NCBI GenBank assembly: GCA_910592205.1
Contig: CAJVPJ010000601.1
Location: 1-21,050 of the forward strand
DNA length: 21,050 nucleotides
Origin: Paraglomus occultum
Lineage: Eukaryota > Glomeromycota > Glomeromycetes > Paraglomerales > Paraglomeraceae
Direction of reading: 5' to 3'
Shown: piece by piece, positions 1 to 8,574 of the stretch
How the letters are laid out: the number at the start of each line of letters is the position of its first letter
Position numbering within the stretch: the stretch's first letter is position 1
The notes under the pieces: model-generated
The model's input: the letters and a program-made list of their open reading frames with translations, nothing else
The model's database searches: none
Told to the model about the DNA's origin: nothing
Position numbers and translations under genes: made by a program

Positions 1-1122
1 GATGTCTGTGTGAGAGAGTGAATGAGACGAAGAGAAAGAGAAAAAGATACAAATGGATTAATACAATGATTAGAAGGTGACACAAAAGTTTTTAACTCGT
101 CATTATAATCCCACCTTTGGCAAGTTCCCCCAATTAAGCCAGTCCCATACCCGAACATCTTCTGGGCCTCTGATGTATTTTGGGGGGATATCAGTTTTAC
201 CAATCCATTCCACGTAATCCATCGATAGAATAAACAATATTCCGGTCCTCCAACCACCACCTGGTTTTTTTCGCTCATGTCCATAATACAGGTACTTGGG
301 CGTTAGCGGTCTCAAATTCAACGCGAGATTCTGTAAATGAATGAAAATGTCCGAGTCTGCTTTCGCGACTAAGAGTGACTTGTTTTCAGGAATGCCTGCA
401 TAAGTCTTTGCGACCCATTTCCAATATGCAAGCCCTTTCCCCTTATTCAGGTTTTCTGTAATATTTAATATTACCAAGTCGCCATAAGCTTCTTGTTCGA
501 TGTCCAAACGAATTTGGAGGTCGGGTGAGGCTGGTTTCCCCATAATAAATCGATATTCTACTCGATCGCCTATGAGTGTTTTTTGTTGCGATCGATATAG
601 ACTGCGGAGGATTTGACGTATCTCGGAATTTTCTCCGGTAATAAATATTCCGATAAATACCGTGACGGGTGGGAATTCCCATAGCTGATCGAATGATATG
701 CCCTTTGACTCGTGGTATGATTGACAAGGCATATGTGTTTTACGTGGTATCGGGAGGTTGTAAATCTCAGGAATGTCCAACGTGTTAGACAGTGCAGCTG
801 GTGTAGCGGTGTTAGACGATGCAGGTGATGCAATGATAGTAGTGACAGTAGTGGTAGCAGTAGTAGTAGTAGTGGTAGTGGTAGTGGTAGTGGTAGTGGT
901 AGTGTTAGTGGCAGTATTGTTAACGGAGAACGTAACAGTTTTTGATGAACATTTTTGCTGCGAATCGAAATCTAATAGAGAATACTCGTTATATGCTACG
1001 CAGAGCATTCCAACGAATACAAATGTAAGCAGAGCATAAGATAGAAATGTACGGATTTTAACGATTCCACACGTTTTATTATATTCCAAGGTACTCCTGG
1101 TTTGCAGAGAGTACGGTTTCAT
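1..1122 (-). CDS. Type II membrane glycosyltransferase, beta-1,3-galactosyltransferase-like (partial, C-terminus off the left edge)
   Basis: Likely a Golgi glycosyltransferase that extends glycans from a nucleotide-sugar donor. The start ATG is at 1122-1120. Residues about 26-44 form one hydrophobic segment after a short basic tail, the type II anchor. A low-complexity Thr/Ser/Ala stalk follows (residues about 61-112), with 15 consecutive Thr at 74-88. The catalytic part begins near residue 152 (PPVTVFIGIFITG). It holds the metal-binding D-S-D at 256-258 (KADSDIF) and the late GPED motif at 319-322, both typical of Galactosyl_T (GT31) enzymes. The frame appears to stop at 103-105. However, AAG|GTGGGA at 117-112 is a donor, and a pyrimidine-rich tract ending CACAG lies at 10-6. 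That predicts a 109-nt intron (114-6) and a further exon off the window. Family members have more sequence after GPED, which supports this. The exact sugar specificity is unknown. Confidence 0.75.
859..903 (-). repeat. In-frame ACC/ACT microsatellite coding poly-Thr
   Basis: Fifteen Thr codons in a row. From 871 leftward on the plus strand they are AGT repeats, then alternate AGT/GGT up to 903, a hexanucleotide (GTAGTG)n tract. It encodes the stalk of the glycosyltransferase, a likely O-glycosylated spacer. The opposite frame reads as poly-Val and is a shadow. Confidence 0.9.
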
Positions 1123-1813
1123 AATGAATGTGAAGACAGTTCAATCACCCCGCAGGCAATGCCTCTAATTATATGCTAGCAACAACCCTGCACACGAACA
1201 GGTTCGCTAAGCAATAATATTAAACCGCATTAATATTATTATTATAATTAGAGAAAGTCCAATCAAGTTAAATTATATAATATTAATGTATTTGTATTCT
1301 TTTACAAGGCGTCAAGTGTTAAAATTTCAATTAAATGTGCCAAGAGATTACATCACTATTACTCTCGCGACACTTTTACACACTAGTCAAATTAGTCCAT
1401 CTGTGTGTCGACGATGATTTGATGAATGGCCACTCCATATGCAGAATATGCTGTACGACCATAAAGTGTCAGAAAAAAGTGTCGACTATAATTCGTTAAT
1501 AAGCACCCCTTCCACAAACAGTTTATTACATGATAACAGGTTCGCGATTACCGTTAGATAACCCCCCAAAGTTTATTAGTTATGTGATAGTTGCCGATCA
1601 TTTTCATATGATCCGTTACTAAATTTGCCATCCGTTACAGTTAGTATGTAACTCGGAAGAGAAACAACAAAGATATTAATATTGACAAGAACGCTAGATG
1701 CTAGGAAGCAATTTAGTACACATTCTGCCAAAACTCACAATAATAATTTGCTTCTCTAAATAAAAGTAGCAGGACCGAATCAGTCATCGAGTTAGTTCGA
1801 GAACAAACTAACT

Positions 1814-1940
1814 TTCCCGTTTTACAAGTTTTTTGTTACCTGTTCTGAGAACGGGAATCCGTTTCAAGTTTGTCACATAAATTGTGCACCTTATTGGTGC
1901 AAGAGATTATTCTAATGTGACAATTCCAAAACTGAAACGG
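1814..1940. repeat. Cluster of stem-loops (inverted repeats)
   Basis: One 8-bp stem pairs TTCCCGTT (1814-1821) with AACGGGAA (1850-1857). A second, nested structure pairs CCGTTTCA (1859-1866) with TGAAACGG (1933-1940) and TGTCACAT (1871-1878) with ATGTGACA (1915-1922). An inner hairpin TGCACC-TTATT-GGTGCA lies at 1885-1901. It could be a small structured RNA, a decayed MITE, or chance. Confidence 0.5.
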
Positions 1941-3271
1941 GTCAAATCCTAGAACATTTAATTTGAGTAAGACAACAAGGTTGACCTCGAATCGTTATTA
2001 TTATGCGCGCTATTATGACTTCATAGTACATAATTAAGTGGCAGTCTCATAAGTGGTATATCAATAATTTGGTGGTAAGCCTGCCAAATTTGTATTACGG
2101 TTAAAATGTGTGCGTCCAAAAAAACAGTTTTTTAAAACACATACCATGTAGTTATTGTAGCACAATGAATGTCTGTAGGGATTCTCTGTTGGGCGGCCAG
2201 TTTATAATTTGACATGTTTTTGGCGAGGCGGATAGTATGTTTTCTCGAATCCGCCATTCGTCTCTTTGACAAATTTTCAATATGTCTACATAAAATGCGT
2301 GTATTCATTATTTCGGGAAAAATAGTATAATGTTTGTTTTTATCCCTTGTTATCAAAAAAAAAAATCGCTATATATTAACATAGTGTCATTCTTGGATAT
2401 ATATTATTTATTAAAAAATAATTACAATTGAAAGCAAATTAATTGTGTTATTAATACCTTTTATTTAATGTAAAAATTGTTCAATTCCGTTTTTGCCTAT
2501 AATTTTGTCTTCAAAATGTAATTATTTGTTCGCGTACTGCTATTAAAACAATTGCACTTTACGCGGACTACAAAATATATCTTACTAAACAGACTTGATT
2601 ATTTTAAAATGTTTTCTTACAAGTGAATTCATTCTTGAGTTAAATTTTTTGGACTTTTCCTTTATCATAAAGTTCACAAAATTAACTGTGTTATAATCAG
2701 GGAATTGATGAAGCAGTAAATTCCAAGAAAAAGAAATACAACTACAACGTGATTGTTCACCAAAAAAATCAAAAAACTCTTTTGCAAATGGCTCGAGTTA
2801 GAGTCGAATAGCAAAACCTCCACGAATTACTCGGTAAAAGAATGCTCTAGCTACCTCGTCTACTGAAAAACTATTGTCCACGGAAAATAACCTACGGAAA
2901 AAAACCAGCGAAGTAATTAGAGTGATGAGAAGGAGGCAAGGTTTAGTATTAGGCAGAGAAGATGATGAAAACAAAGACAACCATTCGGGGACCGAGTACT
3001 ACCTCCCATGCTATCACTCTGGTGTTTTAATATCGCATTCGATAATATTATCGTGCTTACAATTGACTCTTTGTGTGAGATGCTCATCAGACAGTCTTTT
3101 TTTCGACAAGCAGCAATTATAACGAGGCTACATTTGATATGAATGTTTCTAGCGAATATTTGGGTACCATATATATAAATACATAAAGGGCAATTTTTTC
3201 ACTTTCTTTAAATTGTTTTCTAATAATAATAATGCTGTTATTCTTGAGTTCATAATGGATTAGTGTCATTA

Positions 3272-3293
3272 CACAGATGTTGCAACATCTGTG
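3272..3293. repeat. 22-bp perfect palindrome
   Basis: CACAGATGTTG followed directly by its reverse complement CAACATCTGTG, with no spacer. It lies about 390 bp upstream of the F-box/WD40 start codon. It could be a dimeric transcription-factor site, but no factor can be named. Confidence 0.8.
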
Positions 3294-3373
3294 CCAGTTC
3301 ACATAAAATTTTAGTTATATTTACCACGAGCAAAATTTAAGAATCTATGAATTTATGTCTGAGCCAAGCCATG

Positions 3374-3434
3374 CCAATATTAAATAGAGCAAAACCAGAC
3401 GTTCACTTTGTCTGGTTTAACTCTCCATATTAGG
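3374..3434. repeat. Long imperfect hairpin upstream of the F-box gene
   Basis: The core arms AAACCAGAC (3392-3400) and GTCTGGTTT (3410-3418) pair perfectly around a 9-nt loop. Outside them, AGAG/CTCT and AATAT/ATATT pairing continues with a few mismatches, giving arms of about 25 nt. The size resembles a small-RNA precursor, though a cruciform or decayed element is equally possible. Confidence 0.55.
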
Positions 3435-3682
3435 ATGTTCGAGTAATTTTTTTTGTGCAACTGTAAACTATTGGATAATTATCTGTTGTTCATATCGTGT
3501 GCGTTTTAGGACTATTAAATATTTTCTTCATAAAGATCTCTCCCGATATTGAACGGTGAGTATATCCGAACGTCCGCAAAAACCATTTGGAGTTCAAAAT
3601 TACTAGCATACTTATAGTGTTTATACTTTTGGTGTTGTGCCTTTTATCAGAAACGAAAGGAAACGAGTGATAACAACAAATT

Positions 3683-6034
3683 ATGGATGCTCTCACCGAT
3701 GAGGGTTACAATGATGTATGCGAAGAGCCAAAGAACGAAATACCCATACCGCATTGGGTGACTGCATTAACTGAGGATCAAAGAGTTGGTATGTGTGTTT
3801 ATATAGTATTACGATGACTACTCAAGGGTAGATCATACTTAGTTAGTGGTCTTCACCTGGATGTCGAATCAAACTTATATACACAGACTAACGATTGTTA
3901 AAGAGAGACGTGGGGGGAGGGGTCGACTCGTCTGCCTTTGAATTGCACTTGACCTATCTGACTCTTTACCATTCAATAATTATTATACAAATTGTGCTTG
4001 GATTCTAGAATTCGCTGTCAGCTTATTGCTAACGTTGCCGACATCGAAGCTCGCCGAAATTCATCACCGAATTGCCCCACTGCTTCATAGGGATTTTCTG
4101 GCGGTACATAGTTAATATTGCTTCAAATTTATCTCACATCCGGGATAACTGATATAAACTATTTCTATTTTGTTAAATCGCATAGCTTTTACCCTATGAA
4201 CTATCAATTCACGTTCTCTCGTTCCTCGATGCACAAACGCTATGTTGTGCAGCTCGCGTATCGAAAAAATGGAGAGAAATTACTTCTGATGGGATAATTT
4301 GGAGACGTTTGTTCTTGGAGAAGGGATGGTCGGTGAACAAAAAGTTGGTCGACTGGTATCTCTCGAGCTATACAGACCCGTATGCATCAATGATTTTACC
4401 AAGTAATGATGTAACGAATAATGGATTAATGGATACGGGTGATGGTTACAAAACGGATAGCGTGCAAGATGAGACGGCTGATTCTGAACTGTCTGTCGGC
4501 TCTAGCGATGAGTCAAGCACCGTGGCAAGAGCTCCAAGACGTAGTATCGCAGGCCGGAATAGTCACAGAACCTCACAATGTTCTAGGTTTCATGGTAACA
4601 ATTCTCAAGACGTAAATAATACACAATACGGTTCGCCAGCTGACTTTGCGCCACAATCGGGTTCGCCTAGGCGATATTCGACTGCTGGGCCGTCTACGAT
4701 ACACAACACGTCAATCATTTCCCAAGCCTATAGTAGTAACGAGGAACTGTTGGATTCGAGCAATCAGATGTCGGACACGCAAAATACCACTTTGGCAAAT
4801 CAATTCTCGAACGGCAACGCCTCATCAAGCAGAGGAACACCGCTGCGACATTGCTTACCGACTAGTACGCGGGCCCGACGTCGCCAACAAGTTCCATTAC
4901 CTCCCACACCCATCCCTGCACACTTTCCGTTTCCGCCATCCGCATACACTCCTTACAATTTGCTCATGCACCGGAATCAAGCGGGCATGCCAAGCATTAA
5001 TTGGAAATACCTATACCACCAGCGCTCACGTCTAGACTCGAAATGGCGACAAGGAAAATACGAAACTCGAGAATTACCTGGCCATTCCGAGAGTATTTAT
5101 TGTATTCAATTCGATGAACACAAAATAATCAGTGGAAGCCGTGACGATACGATCAAAGTTTGGGACATAAAGACCGGTTACTGTGTACGAACTTATCGAG
5201 GGCACAAAGCTTCTGTTCTGTGCTTACAGTACGATGACAAGATTATTGTCAGCGGAAGCAGTGACGCTACAATTATTATATGGGATCTTGCTACGGGTGA
5301 AATTCTTCGCACGTTGGAAGGTCACACGGAAAGCGTACTCAACCTTCGCTTCAACGATACTCACATTGTTAGCTGTTCAAAGGACCGTACTGTCCGGATA
5401 TGGCGTCGTGACAGTTTGAAGAGACCTCGAGTATTAGAGGGACACAGAGCTGCAGTCAATGCTATACAGTTTCAGGATGACTATGTTGTTTCTGCATCGG
5501 GTGACCGCACTATCAAGTTGTGGTCTCTTTCAACTGGAGAATGTATTCGGACGTTTGATGGACATTCTCGAGGAATAGCATGCATACAATTTGATGGCAG
5601 AATCATAGTTTCCGGATCAAGCGATAGAACAATAAAAGTGTTTGATGTTCAGACGGGCCTTTGTATCCGAACATTAATTGGACATGAAGATCTTGTCCGG
5701 ACTTTACAGTTTGAGGGAAATAGGATAGTTAGCGGTAGTTATGATGAGACGGTTAAGGTTTGGGACCTTCAGTCGGGTGAACTGGTCGCTAACTTGGCCC
5801 ATGTGCATAATAGCAGGTGAAGAATCTATTTTGTGAAGAAAAAAAAAAAGACTTTTGTATTTAACTTGATTATCATTTCGTTTATTGACTTTTTTTTTTC
5901 TCTGGACGGTTTCTTATGGCAATAGGGTCTTCAAGTTGCAGTTCAACGCTACAAAGATTGTCAGTTGCTCGCAAGATCAAAAAATAGTAGTCTGGGACTT
6001 TGCGCGTGGAATAGATACAACATTTTTAGTATGA
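3683..6034 (+). CDS. F-box/WD40-repeat protein, SCF ubiquitin-ligase substrate receptor
   Basis: Substrate adaptor of an SCF ubiquitin ligase: the F-box docks on Skp1 and the WD40 propeller binds phosphorylated substrates. Four exons join in frame: 3683-3788, 4009-4103, 4186-5816, 5926-6034 (646 aa). Introns begin GTATGT, GTACAT and GTGAAG. Residues about 22-67 resemble the helical dimerisation (D) domain before the F-box in Cdc4/beta-TrCP proteins (TLPTSKLAEIHHR). The F-box spans about 68-110 (LLPYELSIHVLSFLD, then W96 and W106). A Ser/Thr/Asn-rich linker of some 210 residues with a proline-rich stretch (PLPPTPIP) follows. Seven WD repeats run from about residue 366 to near the C-terminus, most starting GH and ending in a WD-like pair; repeat 3 has WR, repeat 4 WS and repeat 5 FD. 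The stop visible at 5818 lies inside intron 3. The seventh blade is completed by exon 4 (VFKLQFN...VVWDF). Closest in layout to fungal FWD-1/Cdc4-type proteins; the orthologue cannot be fixed by eye. Confidence 0.92.
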
Positions 6035-6247
6035 ACATAAACTGTGTATGGGCACAGAGATGGACTGTTATATGGACGATATAGACAAATCTACATCAGA
6101 CTTGTGTCCATAGAGTAATGTCAGCAGAAATTGCGAGATTTTACAAATCTAGATAATTTTTGTATGGACGCATGTTATATATACAATACAAAGCCCTGGT
6201 GGTGAACACATTCGCATTTAGTTAGAAATGGCAGACAACACAGCAGA

Positions 6248-6253
6248 AATAAA
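6248..6253 (+). terminator. Polyadenylation signal of the F-box/WD40 gene
   Basis: An AATAAA hexamer lies 214 nt past the F-box gene's stop codon, a plausible 3' UTR length. Assigned from position only. Confidence 0.45.
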
Positions 6254-6646
6254 ATTGCATGTAAGATAAGCTTAACGGAGGCCATCAATGACGCCTAGCG
6301 AAACATTAATACAGCGCAGCAAAACTATCGTGTACTACCTCAAATCATCCTCTAATTGGTAGCCGGAAGACATTAAGGCAGTTCCGGCTTTTATTACGAA
6401 CAGCTATTTGGTCAGGTTTCAAGCTTTTTGTCTGCTGATTTGATATTTCGACTAGTCTCTAAATTTGTAATATAATTAATTGGATAGAAATTTCTATAAT
6501 TTGTATACAGTAACCTGATCTCAGAGCCGAACCCTTTTTTTCTTTGACACCGAGTTCGTTACGTATTAGTATTCCCAACACAATATAAATAAACCAATGA
6601 AAATATGTACTAAATAGTATGTATTATGTAACAAAGTACTATATCT

Positions 6647-6652
6647 TTTATT
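6647..6652 (-). terminator. Polyadenylation signal of noxA
   Basis: AATAAA on the minus strand, 133 nt past the nox stop codon. A second copy lies at 6657-6662. Confidence 0.45.
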
Positions 6653-6784
6653 TTGTTTTATTTCATTTATGTTCAAAGCGTATACAGTGAGGATCGCTAA
6701 TCCCGTGAAAACAATATTTATAAACAACTTTGTGCTCTAATAACAAATTAACAGTTACAAATCCTTCTCAAAAGAAAAAATAAT

Positions 6785-8461
6785 TTAGAAATGCTCTTTA
6801 TGGAAACTGAACTTGATGTCAGAACTCGCAGCTTTTTTGCTTGCCATTTTCAAAGTTCTGGCCAGAGGTGCAGGTCCACAATAATATACACCAACGTTAG
6901 TTGGACCCTTGTCCTTTTTGGGCAAATATCTCCCAGATCGAATCGATTTTGTCAGATCGTCAAACACTTGTGTAAAGTTAGGACGTCCGTAATGAGTTCT
7001 ACTAGTAAGATCCGTCAAAGGATCGTAAGGCCCAGACACGTCATTAATGATAATATTCTGGATTGTAGACTGTCTAAGTTTTTGAGTGAGATAAATATTA
7101 AAAGTCAAGAATCCAGGTTCCATCTGGGATGCCTCCAATGCTTTAAGCAGAGACTGGAACCATTCAAACGCTTCTGTATCACGGCAGATCCAATAGAATT
7201 CGACACGGCGAAGCTTGGATGGGCGATTATTACGATGTTGGTACCTACAAGAGGGGAAAGACAGTCCCGATTAGCAACAATCAACTGGTATCGAGAGATT
7301 AATCAGGTATGAGTGAGTATAATTTTTTAAAAAGACTTACCATATATTCTTGAGAATGGAAGCAAATGGAGTGACTCCGATACCACAACCAACTAGAATA
7401 ACGACCTCGTTATCAAATACATCTTCAGCAGGGGCACCAAACGCACCATCAACGCGAATTGTGGGCAACGAATCAGCCTTGTTTTGGATGACGATAGACT
7501 CTGTCTTTGATCTCTTGCCCTGTATGTTATTGCAACCGAGTAGATCGCCAAGCGCATTTGTAAAGTCACCGACTTGTCTCACATGTATCGATACATACTG
7601 ATCATCTGGGGCCGATGTAATTGTGAAGGGATGCCATTGCCACTTGGAAATTGCGGGAACGTTGAGGAAGAGATATTGACCGGGCTTGTAGCGGAAACTA
7701 CGCTTTTCGAATTGAATTTCAATGGCTCGTTCGGGATGAGAGATGACCTTTGTGATTCGCGTGGCTCGACGAGAACGAACTTCACGCAGCACGCGCTCGA
7801 AAAAGTAAATGACACCACCGACCAATGCGTATCTGTACGTGTAATACGGCTTGCATATGCCAGTTGCAGTCTTGACGAAACATCCGTATGCGTGGAAGTA
7901 AAGACAAAGCATGAAGAAGAAGGCAAGGTGATGGGTATACCAAAACGTCTCAAAGCTCTGATTTCGCATCGGAAGGTAGGCCGAGGTGTACATGAGCACC
8001 ATGATCAGCAGCATAAAGTGACCGGTGAGACCTGCCCAAGTTCTGTAGTGAACAGTCCAGGTCGGGAACAGTCCGAGTACTTCCACTTTGTAAAAGTTGA
8101 TGTAATGAGCAAACGTATGTATCAGCGTAAAGAATAGCATCGAATATGCGACCTGACGATGGAACCAGAGGTTTTCGTCAAAGGGTATGAGTTTATTAAG
8201 GAAGGTGAGCCGAAGGTATTTGATAATGTTCCTGCATACTGGCAGAAGGATGAGGGAACAGTCGTAAGCGAGACACAGACCAGCACCACGCGAAGTCCAT
8301 ACGGAAAATCCTATAGAGTTGAGAAGGGCGAGTGAAGCGTCGTCCTTTTGTTTGAAGAAACCATAGATGAAGAGGCCAATGTGCGAGCCAAACCAGAAAA
8401 TCCAAAAAGCTAGACGCTTGGGAGCAAATTCTCTTTGAAAGAATGTTTCTGTCGTAGTCAT
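6785..8461 (-). CDS. noxA: NADPH oxidase, fungal NoxA type
   Basis: Membrane flavocytochrome that passes electrons from cytosolic NADPH through FAD and two haems to oxygen, giving superoxide. In fungi it acts in hyphal growth, differentiation and symbiosis. Two exons, 8461-7341 and 7244-6785, join across a 96-nt intron (GTAAGT...TTGTAG) to give 526 aa, close to typical NoxA (about 550). Hydrophobic helices fill residues about 15-225. The haem-ligand histidines are likely H101 and H115 (WFHRQVAY...TLIHT) and H177 or H178 with H190 (THHLAFF...FHAYG). HPFTITSAP (277-285) is the FAD motif. DGAFGAP (338-344) and GCGIGVTPFASIL (358-370) begin the NADPH part, which ends with CGP (496-498) and a terminal aromatic (HKEHF). 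SVWTSRGAGLCLA near residue 53 matches fungal NoxA. There is no EF-hand (NoxC/Nox5) or long N-terminal extension (NoxB), so activation would rely on NoxR/Rac. Confidence 0.93.
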
Positions 8462-8545
8462 TTTCCAGCAATGACAAAAAATGATAATTTGACTCTTGTT
8501 AAAATGTTATAGAGCAGTAAGTACTCTCAAAGTACTGGTTATATT

Positions 8546-8574
8546 GGGGGGGGAGGGGGAGGGGGGAGGGGGAG
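8546..8574 (+). promoter_or_regulatory. G-quadruplex-like tract upstream of noxA
   Basis: Four G runs of 8, 5, 6 and 5 are separated by single A bases, 85-110 bp upstream of the nox start codon. On the nox coding strand this is a C/T-rich tract, as found in many fungal promoters or 5' UTRs. It meets the textbook G4 pattern; a regulatory role is inference. Confidence 0.6.

Larger units (their letters stand above)
1123..3682. other. Intergenic region between divergent glycosyltransferase and F-box genes
   Basis: This 2.56-kb AT-rich stretch has no convincing gene. Open frames at 2132-2356, 2798-2980, 2874-3122 and 3490-3696 lack family resemblance and splice support. It does contain several inverted repeats, listed separately. 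As the neighbours diverge from it, it must carry both promoters. I could not single out core promoter elements with confidence. Confidence 0.6.
6035..6784. other. Convergent intergenic region (two 3' UTRs)
   Basis: About 750 bp separate the stop codons of the F-box gene (+) and noxA (-). It is AT-rich and has poly(A) signals facing both ways. I see no coding frame or repeat. Confidence 0.6.

Noticed and set aside
773-1039. Plus-strand open frame with a long poly-Val run
   Set aside because: It is the antisense shadow of the Thr-repeat stalk of the minus-strand glycosyltransferase.
2789-2880. tRNA-like boxes on the minus strand (TAGCTAGAG and ATTCGACTC)
   Set aside because: The T-stem and acceptor stem cannot pair, so no cloverleaf forms.
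2798-3122. Overlapping frames on both strands (2798-2980 minus and 2874-3122 plus)
   Set aside because: No family resemblance or splice context on either strand, and the overlap argues against both.
7574-8137. Plus-strand 187-codon frame
   Set aside because: Lies antisense to noxA exon 1, whose motifs are unambiguous; the plus frame has no domain resemblance.
6785-8461. Animal-type NOX2 or calcium-regulated Nox5/DUOX
   Set aside because: No EF-hands or peroxidase domain, and residues around 53-64 and 97-106 follow the fungal NoxA pattern.
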